Positions 11,091 through 20,775 of a stretch of 64,000 nt of DNA are shown in pieces. A program made the translations under genes and the position numbers. This DNA is from Deltaproteobacteria bacterium (GTDB lineage Bacteria > JADJOY01). The notes beneath the pieces were generated by a model that worked only from the letters and a program-made list of their open reading frames with translations, was not told where the DNA came from and searched no databases. Positions within the stretch are counted from its first letter, which is position 1. Every line of letters starts with the position of its first letter. The stretch covers positions 1-64,000 of the forward strand of contig JADJOY010000017.1 in NCBI GenBank assembly GCA_016713535.1, written 5' to 3'.

Positions 11091-13007
11091 ATGCGATCGA
11101 AGGTCCGAGCACACCTCACGAGGATCGCCCTCGTGGCGATCGCGGCCCTCGGCGGAGTCGCGGCCGGCGTTCCGAGTCGCGCCGCGACGATCGCGGTCGA
11201 TTCGTTCGGCGACGACCACGACCTCGGCGCGAACGGAAACTGCACGTTGCGCGAGGCGGTGATCGCCGCGAACGATGACCGTGCGGTGGACGCGTGCCCC
11301 GCCGGCGCGGGCGCCGACGTCATCGAGCTCGGGCCAGGCACCCACACGCTCGTGATCGCGGGTGCCGACGAGAACGGCTCGCTCACCGGCGACCTCGACG
11401 TGTTCGGCGACGTCGTGATCCGTGGCGCCGGCCACGGCGCCACGGCGGTCGACGCGGGCCAGCTCGATCGTGCCTTCGACATCGGCTCGGCCTCGGCGCG
11501 TCTCGAACGGCTCACGATCCGGCGCGGGAAGATCGGCACCTGTCCGTTCACCGGCGCGGGGATCCGGCATGCGGCCGGCGATCTGACGCTCTCCGAGGTG
11601 ATCGTCGAGAGCTCGGGTAACTGGTGGGACAGTGGCTGCGACGGCGTGGGCGGCGGGCTCTACGTGTCGCCGGGCGCCACCACCCACCTCGTGTCGAGCA
11701 CGCTGACCGGGAACAAGGCGACCCACGGCGGCGGCGCCTTCGTCGAGCAGACCGGGACCCTCGAGCTGGTCCGCTCGGCGATCTTCGACAACGAGACTCA
11801 CAAGCGGGGCGGCGGGATCGAGGTCCGCGGCACCCTGAACGCGATCAACTCGACGATCGCGTCCAACTCGTCGTACTGGTACTGGCACCCCTCCTCGATC
11901 ATCCGGTACCCGGGCGGGCTGGTCGCGTACGGCACCGGGCACGTGACGCTCGATCACGTGACGATCACCGGCAACAGCGAGGGCGACCTCTACGCCGACG
12001 TCGGGTCCATGATCGAGCTGCGCGCGACCATCATCGGGTTCAAGTGCAGCGGTGACCTCACCGGCGTGCAGAGCCTCGGTCACAACCTCGTCGGCTACCA
12101 GACCTGCAACCTCGACCAGCCCACCGACCTCCAGAACACGCTCGCGCGCCTCACGGGTCCCATCCCCTCGAGCCCCACGACCACCTACGAGCCGCTGCCG
12201 GACAGCCCGCTGATCGACGCCGCAGGGACCGACGGGTGTCCGGCCACCGACCAGCGCGGCGTCGCCCGCCCCCAGGGCGCGGCGTGCGACATCGGTGCGG
12301 TCGAGTACGTGCCTCCGGTCTGCACCGACGGCGACGGGGACGGCTGGTACGCCGAGGGCGGGGCGTGCGGCGCCGCGGACTGCAGCGACGCCGACGCCCA
12401 GGTCCACCCGGGCGCCGAAGAGCGCTGCAACGCCCTCGACGACGACTGCGACGGCGACCTCGACGAGACCTTCCCCGAGCTCGGTTCCGCCTGCACCACC
12501 GGCGTGGGCGCGTGCGCGGCCACGGGCGTGACCGTTTGCAGCGCCGACGGCCTGGGCACGGGATGCGACGCGGTCGCCGGCGAGCCGCGTAGCGAGGGCC
12601 CGTTCGGCGACCCGAGCTGTGGCAACGCCTCCGACGACGACTGCGACGGGGCGGCCGATGAGGCCGACCCCGATTGCGCGCTCTCCTGCACCGACGGCGA
12701 CGGGGACGGCTTCGCCATCGAGGGCGGCGAGTGCGGGTCGGTCGACTGCGACGACGCGAACGCCGCCGTGAACCCCGGCCAGAGCGAGGTCCCGGGCAAC
12801 GGCGTGGACGACGACTGCGATCCCGCGACCCCGCCCCAGACCGGCTGCGCTCCCCAGCCGCAGTCCGCCGTCGCGGCGGTCGGAGGAGAGCGGATCGCCA
12901 CCCCATTCGTGCTCGACCTCGGGCCGTGGATCGGCGCGCTCGCGCTCGTGATCCGTGGTGTCCGCCGTCGGGCGCTTCCTGCCGGGAGAGCAGCGCGGGC
13001 CGCCTGA
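11091..13007 (+). CDS. Secreted parallel beta-helix protein with MopE-type metal-binding motifs
   Basis: A 638-residue exported protein. The signal peptide (IALVAIAALGGVAAGVPSRA) is followed by a CSLREA-like motif (NCTLREAVIAAN), then right-handed beta-helix repeats (about 70-370) of the polymorphic-membrane-protein kind. The C-terminal third carries two copies of the 'putative metal-binding' motif known from the copper-binding MopE/CorA family: CTDGDGDGWYAEGG with NALDDDCDGDLDE, and CTDGDGDGFAIEGG with GNGVDDDCDPAT. A hydrophobic segment and Arg cluster (LGPWIGALALVIRGVRRRA) form a sorting-like tail similar to that of the divergent neighbour. The likely role is a surface adhesin or metal-binding protein that accompanies the haem proteins; this is inferred from context. 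Confidence 0.8.
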   Translation: MRSKVRAHLTRIALVAIAALGGVAAGVPSRAATIAVDSFGDDHDLGANGNCTLREAVIAANDDRAVDACPAGAGADVIELGPGTHTLVIAGADENGSLTGDLDVFGDVVIRGAGHGATAVDAGQLDRAFDIGSASARLERLTIRRGKIGTCPFTGAGIRHAAGDLTLSEVIVESSGNWWDSGCDGVGGGLYVSPGATTHLVSSTLTGNKATHGGGAFVEQTGTLELVRSAIFDNETHKRGGGIEVRGTLNAINSTIASNSSYWYWHPSSIIRYPGGLVAYGTGHVTLDHVTITGNSEGDLYADVGSMIELRATIIGFKCSGDLTGVQSLGHNLVGYQTCNLDQPTDLQNTLARLTGPIPSSPTTTYEPLPDSPLIDAAGTDGCPATDQRGVARPQGAACDIGAVEYVPPVCTDGDGDGWYAEGGACGAADCSDADAQVHPGAEERCNALDDDCDGDLDETFPELGSACTTGVGACAATGVTVCSADGLGTGCDAVAGEPRSEGPFGDPSCGNASDDDCDGAADEADPDCALSCTDGDGDGFAIEGGECGSVDCDDANAAVNPGQSEVPGNGVDDDCDPATPPQTGCAPQPQSAVAAVGGERIATPFVLDLGPWIGALALVIRGVRRRALPAGRAARAA

Positions 13008-13095
13008 GAGGCGGCGCGGCCCCACGGGAGTCGGGGCCTCCGAACGGCGGGTGAGTCGAGCGAGCCCTCGGCGGGACGGCGTCCCCCCCTCCGCG

Positions 13096-13671
13096 TCAGG
13101 GCTGGCGCAGATAGTCGAGGCCGGCGAGCACGCCGAACAGGAAGAAGAGCGCCGCGGCGCCGCGCTTCACGAGGCGCTGCGGCAGCTTGTCGGCGAGGCG
13201 CTGGCCGAGGAACACCGCGAGGCCGTCCGCGACCAGCATGCCGAGCGTGGCACCCGCGGTGACCGCGACGATGGAGCCGTACTTCGCCGCCAGCCCGATC
13301 GCGGCGAGCTGGGTCTTGTCGCCGAGCTCGGCGAGGAAGAAGAGCGTCGCCGTGGTGACGAACGCCCCGCGCGCCGAAGCCGCCTCGCTCGTGGCCTCGT
13401 CCTCGTCGCCGCCGAACAACGTCCAGAACCCGAACCCGACGAACACCACCGCCACACCCAGGCTGCGCAGCTTGCGATCGAGGTGCGCCCCGATCCACAC
13501 GCCGAGCGTCGAGGCCAGCAGGTTCAGGAGGACCGTCGCCGCGGCGATCCCGGCGAGGACCGTGCCGGGCTTGCGGAAGCGCGTCGCCAGCGAGAACGCG
13601 AGCAGCTGCGTCTTGTCGCCCATCTCGCTCATGACGACGAGGGCGAACGAGGCGAGCAGGGCTTCGAGCAT
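13096..13671 (-). CDS. GDT1/TMEM165 (UPF0016) family cation exporter
   Basis: A 191-residue inner-membrane protein with two homologous halves, each bearing the signature ExGDKT: SEMGDKTQLLAFSLA at the N-terminus and AELGDKTQLAAIGLA in the second half, separated by a charged cytoplasmic loop (GGDEDEATSEAASA). Six or seven hydrophobic helices are evident. Family members export Mn2+ (MneA) or exchange Ca2+/Mn2+ for protons. Length and motif spacing are normal. It is convergent with the MopE-motif gene and divergent from the second haem paralogue. I could not identify a yybP-ykoY (Mn) riboswitch upstream. Confidence 0.9.
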   Translation of the reverse strand: MLEALLASFALVVMSEMGDKTQLLAFSLATRFRKPGTVLAGIAAATVLLNLLASTLGVWIGAHLDRKLRSLGVAVVFVGFGFWTLFGGDEDEATSEAASARGAFVTTATLFFLAELGDKTQLAAIGLAAKYGSIVAVTAGATLGMLVADGLAVFLGQRLADKLPQRLVKRGAAALFFLFGVLAGLDYLRQP

Positions 13672-13834
13672 GGAGGGGCGCGGGTGAGGGAAAGGGCGGG
13701 ATCCTACTCGCATCCGCTGCGCGCGGCTTGAGCGCGGCGCCGCTCTTCGGGAAGAATCTCGCGTGGGGGACCCGCCGTGGTGGCAGGGTCGCTGGCCCCC
13801 CCCTCTCGAGCGCTCGATGGAAGGACCCCGACCG

Positions 13835-16800
13835 GTGACCGCGGCTCGCTTCCATCGAAACGGAATCGTCTCGTTGCTGATCGCGCTCCTCCTGGCGCTC
13901 GCCACGGGCTGCAGCGACTCCTCGCCCACCACTGCCAGCGGCGGCTCGGACCTCCCGCTGCCCGCGCCCGAGCCGCGCCTCGCGACGCGCTCCGGCCCGG
14001 GGCTCGGCAACCTCACCTACGAGCCCGCCGAGCTCTTCACCGCGATCGCGAGGGTCGACGAGTCCAACGACATCCCCGCCCAGGCCTCGCTCAAGCCGTT
14101 CGGCACCAACGTCGCGACGATGGTCGACGGCTGGTTCTTCACGCTCTTCGCGCCCGACAGCGGCTTTGGCCCGGGAGGTCTGCTCTTCTACGACGTCTCC
14201 GACCCGCGCCATCCGGAAGCTCGCCAAGCGCCTGTACGAGCCGCGCGGACGCACCGGTGAGCTGCGCGAGGCGCACTCGATCGGCCTCGGCGTGGTCGGT
14301 GACCGGATCCTCGCCGCGATCCAGAGCCGCCTCGGAGTGCAGTTCTGGGACTTGACCGACGTCCGCAACCCCGAGCTGGTGAGCTTTCTCCGGCTGCCGG
14401 CGGTGAACGGCGGCGACTACACGTTCGTCGCGTGGCAGCTCTCCTGGCAGGGGCGCTACGTGTACGTCGCCGGCTCCAACCTCGGCGTCTTCATCGTCGA
14501 CGCCAGCGACCCCGCGCGGCCGGTCCTCGCGGACCGGGGCGCGGGGCGTCCCAACCCGGTGCCGGTCGGCGAGCTCGGCGGCTTCCGCGTCGGTCCGATC
14601 TTCGCGGTCGGCAACCTGCTGGTGCTCAGCAGCATGGACGTCGCGTTCGGCTACGCGACGCTCGACATCTCGGATCCGCTCAACCCGGAGCTGCTCGACT
14701 ACGTCAACCGCGGCCTCACCCACTACTACGCGACCAGCTTCAACGGGAACCGCATCATCGCTTCGGTGCGCGGCGCGGGCGCGCGGATGGCGATCCACTC
14801 GACCGGCGATCCCACCAGCATCACGCTGGTGAACGACGCGCTGGTGGTGGACGAGCAGCTCTACAACGCCACCCAGGATCAGTTCGTGATCCAGGGCTGC
14901 CAGGACGAGATCGTCAAGGTCGACGTCTCGAACCCGTCTCAGTACCGGGTCGTGGGGCGCGGCTCGCTCGGCGTCGACCACGCCGACCATGGCCAGGTCA
15001 CGCCGATGGGCAACCTCGTGTACGTCGGCAATGATCACGGCACCGGCAGCGGCTGGATCGTCCACGACGTGGCGCCGGACACCCGCGCGCCGGCGGTCAC
15101 CATGGTGAGCCCGCCGGACGGCGCCACCGGACAGGCGTTGACCAGCCGCGTGGGACTCACGCTCTCGGACTCCGTCGAGCTCGCGAGCGTGAACGACACC
15201 ACCTTCGTGGTGCGGCCGATGGACGGCGCGCCGCTCACGGGGCGCTACACCGTCCACAACACGCTGGTGAACTTCGAGCCGGACGAGCCGCTCGCTCCGG
15301 CCACACGCTACGAGGTGATCGTGCGCGCGGGTGGCATCGCCGACTGGGCGGGCAACCTCGTCACCGACGAGGTCGTGACCCACTTCGAGACCGAACCCGC
15401 GAGCGCCGCGCCGCCCACCGGCGTCGCCGGGCTGGTGGGGCGCTGGCGCCTCGACGAGCCCGCGGGCGAGGTCATCGCACGCGACTTCTCCGGCCACGCC
15501 GCGAACGGCGCGCTGCTCGGCGACGCGCGCCTCGGCGGCGGCGCGCTCGCGCTCGACGGCGAGGGCGACACGGTGCGGATCGACGGCGCCGGCCTCGCGT
15601 TCGACGGCGACCTGTCGGTGTCGCTGTGGGTCCGCACCACCTCGACGAGCACGCGCGGCGCCGACGTGCCCGCCGAGTGGTGGCGCGGCGAGTGGTGGGT
15701 CGACCGCCACCGCGGCCCCGGCGGCCGCGGCTGGGCGATCACCAACCACTTCGGCAAGGCCACCTTCTACCTGAACCGCGACGACGACGTTCTGGTCTCG
15801 ACCACACGCATCGACGACGGCGAGTGGCACCACGTGGCGGCCACTCGCCGCGCCGCCGACGGCGCGCGGCGGCTCTACGTCGACGGGCGCCTCGAGAGCG
15901 AGGCGAGGAGCGGCTCGACCGACACGATCTTCACGCGCCCATCGCTCTACCTGGGCTCGAGCTCGGGGGTGTCGCAGTTCGCGCGCGCCGAGCTCAAGGA
16001 CGTGCGCGTCTATGCGCGCGTCCTCGGCGCCAAGGACGTGGCCGGTGTGATGGAGGGCCGCGCCGAGCCGGGTGAGCCGCTCGCGATCGACCTCGCCGAG
16101 ACGTCCTCGAGCGTCGCGGGCGGCGAGGCCCGCTTCACGGCCGGCGTGAGCGGCGCCGGCAAGCCGCGGGTGTCGTGGGACTTCGGGGATGGCAGCCCCG
16201 CCACCGAGCCGCGCGCAGCCACCGAAGCGGCCCACACCTACGCCGAGCCCGGCCACTACCAGGTGGTGGTGACCGTGAGCGACGGCGCGCGCGAGGAGCG
16301 CACCACGTTCTCGCACACCGTTCACCGCGCGCTGCCGGAGGCGCCGCCGACCACCTCGTCGACGATCGCGTACGACGCGCGGCGCGGGCGGGTGTGGGCC
16401 GTGAACCCCGACTCCGACACCGTCACGGCGCTCGCCGCGAGCGGCCACCCTTCGGTGCTCTTCGAGGTGCCGGTGGGCCGCCATCCGCGCACCCGCGCGG
16501 TGCCGGGCGACGGCAGCGTGTGGGTGGCGTGCCAGGACGACGACCGCGTGGTGGTCCTCGACGGCGATCGCGGCACCGTGCGGGCCAACCTGGTCTTGCC
16601 GCGTGGCTCGCAGCCGTTCGCGATCGCCGCCGATCCCGCGGGTACCACGCTCTACGTGACGCTGTTCGCGACCGGTGAGGTGGCGGCGATCGACGCGCGC
16701 ACCCGCGAGGTCCGCTGGCGTGCCGCCGTGGGGCCGAAGCCGCGCGGCCTCGCCGTGACGCCCGACGGACGCCGGCTCTTCGTGTCGCGCTTCGTGTCGC

Positions 16801-18178
16801 CCGCCGAGCGCGGCGAGGTGCGCAGTGTGCGCGCGGCCGATGGCACCGTCGAGGAGCCGATCGCGCTCGCCGCCGACACCACCACCGTGGACGCCGAGGA
16901 CCGCGGGCGCGGCGTGCCCAACTACGTGGGGGCGCCGGTGATCTCGTCCGACGCGGCCGAGCTCTGGGTGCCGTCCAAGCAAGACAACGTGTTCCGCGGG
17001 CTCGCCCGCGACGGGAGGCCGCTCGAGCACGACAAGACCACCCGCGCCGTCACCTCGCGCGTCGAGCTCGCCAGTGGTCACGAGGTGACGGGCGGGCGCA
17101 TCGACTTCAACGATCGCGCGATGCCGAGCGCGGTCGCGTTCACTCCCCTCGGCGACTACGCGTTCGTGGCCATGCAAGGCTCGTCGACCGTCGAGATCCG
17201 CGACGCCTACACCGGCGCCGCGGTGGGCGCCGTCGACAAGGTCGGCAAGGCGCCGCAGGGGCTGGTGCTCTCGCCCGATGGGAGCCGGCTCTTCGTGCAG
17301 GGGTTCATGTCACGCACCGTGACGGTCCACGACACCGCGGGAGTCCTGGCGGGGCGCGAGCTCGCGCCGCCGCGGGTCGCGAGCCTCGCGACGGTGGCCG
17401 CCGAGCGCCTCGCGCCTGAGGTGCGGCGCGGCAAGCAGCTCTTCTACGGGGCGCGCGACCCGCGGATCTCGCGCGACGGCTACATCTCGTGTGCGGGCTG
17501 CCACGCCGACGGCGACGACGACGGGCGGGTGTGGGACTTCACCGACCGCGGCGAGGGCCTGCGCAACACCATCGCGCTGGTGGGGCGCGCCGGCACCGCC
17601 CACGGTCCGGTCCACTGGACCGCCAACTTCGACGAGATCCAGGACTTCGAGAACGACATCCGCAACGCCTTCGGTGGCGCCGGGCTGATGAGCGACGCCG
17701 ACTTCCATGCCGGCACCCGCGCCCAGTCGCTCGGCGATCCGAAGGCGGAGTGAGCGCCGATCTCGACGCGCTCGCCGCGTACGTGGGCTCGCTCGACCGG
17801 TTCCCCAAGAGCCCGTATCGCGCCGCCGACGGCGCCCTCACCGCGGACGCGCGCGCCGGGAAGGCGATCTTCGAGCGGCTGCGTTGCGCCACCTGCCACG
17901 GGCCGCCGCGCTTCACCGACAGCGGGGTCGGCGGGCTCCACGACGTCGGCACGCTCACGGCGGAGTCGGGCTCGCGGCTGGGTGGGCCGCTCACCGGCCT
18001 CGACACGCCGACCCTGCGTGGGATCTGGGACACCGCGCCCTATCTCCACGACGGCTCGGCGGCGACGCTGCGCGACGTGCTCGTCACTCGCAACCGCGAC
18101 GGCAAGCACGGCGACGTCGCGAGCCTGAGCGAGAGCGAGCTCACCCAGCTCGAGCGCTATTTGCTCGAGCTCGAGTGA
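13835..18178 (+). CDS. Lipoprotein with LVIVD / Ig / LamG / PKD / beta-propeller / di-haem module (two frameshifts)
   Basis: About 1448 residues, paralogue of the gene at 7074-10789 with an added LamG domain. GTG 13835 has GGAAGGA nine bases upstream (ATG 13817 is the alternative). Lipobox LALATGC marks an outer-membrane lipoprotein. Order: LVIVD-type propeller (VYVAGSNLGVFIVDASDP), Big_5 Ig-like domain (about 408-520), LamG (about 530-732, WHHVAATRRAADGARRLYVD), PKD (VSWDFGDGSPA), YVTN propeller (about 838-1165), then peroxidase-like domain with CAGCH (near 1218) and CATCH (near 1351). Frame breaks: near 14215 (two bases missing or one extra, after DVSDPRHP) and near 17746 (one base missing, after GDPKA). 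Both join cleanly when aligned to the paralogue, so the intact gene is probably functional. Confidence 0.82.
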
Positions 18179-18195
18179 TCGGCGATCGTACCGCC

Positions 18196-18447
18196 ATGAG
18201 CGCCGATCTCGAGCCCGTCGCGCCCCGCGACCCGGACGGCGGCGGCGCGAGCCTGGCACGGGACTTCTTCACCGGCTGCGGGACGCTGGTCGTCCTCGGC
18301 CTGGTGGTGTTCGTCGTGATCCCGCTGGTGCTCTTCGTCGTCAAGGCGAGCTTCGCGATCGCCGTGCCCGTGGCCGTCATCGCGATCGTGATCTTCCTGA
18401 TCGCCGTCCTCGGCCGCGTCGTCCGCATCCTCCGCAGCCGCTGGTGA
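18196..18447 (+). CDS. Small two-helix membrane protein
   Basis: An 83-residue protein starting at ATG 18196, 17 bases after the haem-protein stop and so probably co-transcribed. A polar N-terminus (about 25 residues) precedes two long hydrophobic helices (CGTLVVLGLVVFVVIPLVLF and FAIAVPVAVIAIVIFLIAVL) and a short basic tail (RVVRILRSRW). I do not recognise a family. The composition fits an inner-membrane accessory subunit, but no function is assigned. Confidence 0.6.
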   Translation: MSADLEPVAPRDPDGGGASLARDFFTGCGTLVVLGLVVFVVIPLVLFVVKASFAIAVPVAVIAIVIFLIAVLGRVVRILRSRW

Positions 18448-18472
18448 CGAGCGACGCGAGCGGCCCCACGCC

Positions 18473-18514
18473 CGCCCCTACGCTGGCCGTGTAGGGGCGA
18501 GCGTGAGCTCGCCC
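18473..18514. repeat. Dispersed palindrome family B, copy 1
   Basis: CGCCCCTAC (18473-18481) pairs perfectly with GTAGGGGCG (18491-18499) over a nine-base loop. A second, overlapping hairpin follows: GGGCGAG with CTCGCCC, ending near 18514. The same GTAGGGGCG core recurs at 46931. Confidence 0.6.
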
Positions 18515-18592
18515 GATTTTCCGGAGGGTGATCGGCCCACGCGGTCGCAGCCCCGGCTTGTGTGAGCGCTCGCGCGGGAGGTAACGTGCAGA

Positions 18593-18618
18593 ACGTACGA
18601 AACGGACGATCCGTACGT
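18593..18618. promoter_or_regulatory. Inverted repeat upstream of the toxin-antitoxin pair
   Basis: ACGTACG (18593-18599) and CGTACGT (18612-18618) form a perfect 7-bp dyad with centres 19 bp apart, 33 bp before ATG 18651. Antitoxin/toxin complexes usually bind such palindromes to repress their own operon; that role here is an inference. Confidence 0.4.
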
Positions 18619-18650
18619 ATTCGCTCGGTCCACCGATCGAGGTCTCCACG

Positions 18651-19121
18651 ATGCGACGCGCAACTCGCTCCGCCCGGAAGGGCGACGCACAGCCAGCTCA
18701 GGCACCGCGGGCAGTCGGTGGCGTCCGACGCGCTGTCCGGTCACTGCCGGCCGCCGAGCACGAGCTCGGAAGCTTCGTGAGCGTGATGGAGGCCCGGGCC
18801 AACTTCTCGGAGACGGTCAACCGCACCGCGTTCGGACACGAGCGGCTGGTGATCGAACGCCACGGTAAGGCGGTGGCGGCGCTGGTGCCCATCGAGGACC
18901 TGCAGCGTCTTCGCGACTTCGAGGACCGAGAGGACGTGGAGGCGGCGCGGCGAGCGCTGGCCGATCCTACCGAGACTCCGATCCCCTTCGAGCGAGTCCG
19001 CGAGGACCTTCGAGCTCTCGACCGGCTCGAGGCTGTGATGGGCCGCGAGGCAGCGCTCGCGGAGCTCGAGCGCCGGCGAACGGCTACCGAGCCCAGGAAG
19101 CGCAAGCCTCGGCGGGCGTGA
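18651..19121 (+). CDS. Phd/YefM-type antitoxin
   Basis: A type II antitoxin (up to 156 residues) that would bind and neutralise the RelE-like toxin encoded next. The Phd/YefM DNA-binding fold begins at VSVMEARANFSETVNRTAF and continues to ERHGKAVAALVPIEDLQRL; the acidic, helical C-terminus is the likely toxin-binding part. ATG 18651 lies just after the dyad at 18593-18618, but would add about 42 residues not typical of the family; GTG 18777, preceded by CGGAAG, would start almost at the domain. Two bases of coding gap (plus stop) separate it from the toxin gene. Likely autoregulated together with the toxin. Confidence 0.85.
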   Translation: MRRATRSARKGDAQPAQAPRAVGGVRRAVRSLPAAEHELGSFVSVMEARANFSETVNRTAFGHERLVIERHGKAVAALVPIEDLQRLRDFEDREDVEAARRALADPTETPIPFERVREDLRALDRLEAVMGREAALAELERRRTATEPRKRKPRRA

Positions 19122-19124
19122 GCG

Positions 19125-19403
19125 GTGGGCGTTGGGTCCTATCGAATCGAGGTCTTACCAAGCGCACGCAAGGCGCTCGAAGCCATCGCGAGACCCGACC
19201 GCCACCGGATCGAGGCGAAGATCACCGCGCTCGCGGCGACTCCCCGCCCGCATGGGGTGGAGAAGCTGAGCGGTGCGGAGAAGCTCTACCGGATTCGGTC
19301 CGGCGACTACCGGATCGTTTACGAGATCCGCGACGAGGTCCTCGTGATCGTGGTGGTGCGGATCGCCCATCGCCGTGACGTCTATCGCAAGCTGCGCTCC
19401 TGA
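19125..19403 (+). CDS. RelE/ParE-family toxin
   Basis: A 92-residue toxin of the RelE superfamily, whose members cleave mRNA on the ribosome. Features: YRIEVLPSARKALEAI at the N-terminus, the central KITALAATPRPHGVEKL helix region, and the conserved LYRIRSGDYRIVYEI then VVRIAHRRDVYRK beta-strand end, including the basic residues usually needed for catalysis. The GTG start lies three bases after the antitoxin stop. Length is normal. It is convergent with the YCII gene (39-bp gap). Confidence 0.9.
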   Translation: MGVGSYRIEVLPSARKALEAIARPDRHRIEAKITALAATPRPHGVEKLSGAEKLYRIRSGDYRIVYEIRDEVLVIVVVRIAHRRDVYRKLRS

Positions 19404-19442
19404 CGTCGATCGCTCGCGGAGCGCGGCTGCCGGGTGGGTACG

Positions 19443-19760
19443 TCACGCCGGCTCGCGGAACTGGGGTGGCAGCTCGACGGCGGCATCGGGGCCGACGACG
19501 GTGGTCCACTCGCGCACCCACCAGCGGCGCACGGCGCCGTTTTGCACGTAGGGGTCGGCTTCCGCGAAGCGCTCGGCGACGGCGGGTGAGTCGCCGCTGA
19601 AGAGCAGCAGCGCGCCGTCGATCGGGTTGGCATAGGCGCCACCGAGGACCAGCTCGCCACGCGCGACCGCGGCGCGGGCGTGGGCCAGGTGCGCCGCGCG
19701 ATGCGGCTCGCGGCGCTCGACGTAGCCGTCGCCGCCTTCGTAGAAGAGCAGGTAGTGCAT
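19443..19760 (-). CDS. YCII-domain protein
   Basis: A 105-residue cytosolic protein of the YciI-like ferredoxin-fold family. Typical parts: MHYLLFYEGG at the start, the REPHRAAHLAHARAAV helix with the conserved His/Arg, the GGAYANPIDGALLLF strand and the ADPYVQNGAVRRWWVREW end. Members include dehalogenase-like and accessory enzymes, but most have no known substrate. The single gene has an unusually elaborate operator just upstream (19788-19845), which suggests tight transcriptional control by a ligand-responsive repressor not encoded in this window. Confidence 0.85.
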   Translation of the reverse strand: MHYLLFYEGGDGYVERREPHRAAHLAHARAAVARGELVLGGAYANPIDGALLLFSGDSPAVAERFAEADPYVQNGAVRRWWVREWTTVVGPDAAVELPPQFREPA

Positions 19761-19787
19761 CGCAGCCTCCTGGCAGGTCGGGCTGGT

Positions 19788-19845
19788 CTGTAAAGCACTT
19801 GCTATACAAATCCGTATAGCTGCTGCTTTACAGTTTTTGTAAAGC
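19788..19845. promoter_or_regulatory. Nested dyad operator with three TGTAAAGC half-sites
   Basis: In an AT-rich island, CTGTAAAGCA (19788-19797) pairs with TGCTTTACAG (19824-19833), and inside it GCTATAC (19801-19807) pairs with GTATAGC (19814-19820). A third TGTAAAGC (19838-19845) makes another dyad with the GCTTTACA arm. The array begins 28 bp upstream of the YCII start codon, where its promoter should lie. Confidence 0.65.
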
Positions 19846-20039
19846 TAAAGCTCCACAGGCGAATTTCGCGAGTTTCCGGGGCGAAATGGGCCCTGACTGG
19901 CCGTTTCGAGGGGCGAATGGGCGAGGTTTTCGGGCTCGATCGGGCGCGGTTTCCCGAGCGGATCGGGATCGAAAGATGGAGCGAGAGGAGCCGTCGTGGC
20001 GGGGCCGGGCGAGGGGCCGCCCGGCCTCCATCGGCACGT

Positions 20040-20714
20040 TCAGCCGGCCATCAGCAGCAGGCCGACCTGCATGACGACGGCCATGTCGCCGACGATCTTC
20101 ATCTTGCCGCCCATGAAGGCGGCCTGCGGGTTGAGCTCGCCCTTCACGATCTTCTTGTAGTCGTCCTCGGCGAAGCTCACGGTGGCGTGGGGCTGGGCGG
20201 GCATGGGCGTGGTGCCGAACTTCACGGTGATCGCCCAGTCGCCCTCGGCGCCGCCGGTCATCACGAACTGGATGGTGCCGGCCAGGGTCTTGAGCTTCTC
20301 GACCTTGGACTTGGTGAGCGGCTGCGCGCTACCGGCGGCGCCGGCGCTCAAGCCCCCGCCCAGCAGCGCGACCTGACCCATCTTGTCGCCGATCACGCGC
20401 ATGGCTTTCCGCCAGTCGCCGATCTCCTGCACCACGGTGACGATCGGCTCGTGGACCGGCGTGTCGCTCACCACCATCTGGCCGTCGCGGACGTTCAGGT
20501 TCCAGGTGCCGCCGCTCTCGCCGGTGATCTGCACCTGCACCGTCATCTCGACCGCGCGCATGGTGTCGAGCGACGTCTGGAGCACCTGGATGAGCTTCTC
20601 GACCTTCTCGACGCCGGCGTGGAACTGGCGCGGCACGGTGGTGCCGAAGAACTCGGCGGGCGGCTGCTCGGAGGGCTTGGCCGGTGCGGTGGTCGGGTTC
20701 GGCGGAGGGGTCAT
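20040..20714 (-). CDS. SCP2 sterol-transfer-domain protein
   Basis: A 224-residue protein whose C-terminal half matches the SCP2/lipid-binding fold: TIQFVMTGGAEGDWAITVKF, HATVSFAEDDYKKIVKGELN and FMGGKMKIVGDMAVVMQVG, the hallmark strand-helix end of the family. The N-terminus is Pro/Ala-rich without a signal peptide, so it is probably cytosolic. Such domains bind lipids or acyl chains. It sits 61 bases downstream of the topoisomerase VI A gene on the same strand; whether the two are functionally linked is unclear. Confidence 0.8.
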   Translation of the reverse strand: MTPPPNPTTAPAKPSEQPPAEFFGTTVPRQFHAGVEKVEKLIQVLQTSLDTMRAVEMTVQVQITGESGGTWNLNVRDGQMVVSDTPVHEPIVTVVQEIGDWRKAMRVIGDKMGQVALLGGGLSAGAAGSAQPLTKSKVEKLKTLAGTIQFVMTGGAEGDWAITVKFGTTPMPAQPHATVSFAEDDYKKIVKGELNPQAAFMGGKMKIVGDMAVVMQVGLLLMAG

Positions 20715-20775
20715 GGTCGGCGGCTCCCGTGGCTGAAGTGCGTGCGAGCGAGGATCGGCGCGCGCGGGTGCTCCG

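Noticed and set aside
10790-13025. Extension of the minus-strand cytochrome-like frame to 13025 (1983 codons)
   Set aside because: The added N-terminal part is antisense to the MopE-motif gene and has no domain; the true start with signal peptide is at 10789 in another frame, joined by a one-base indel.
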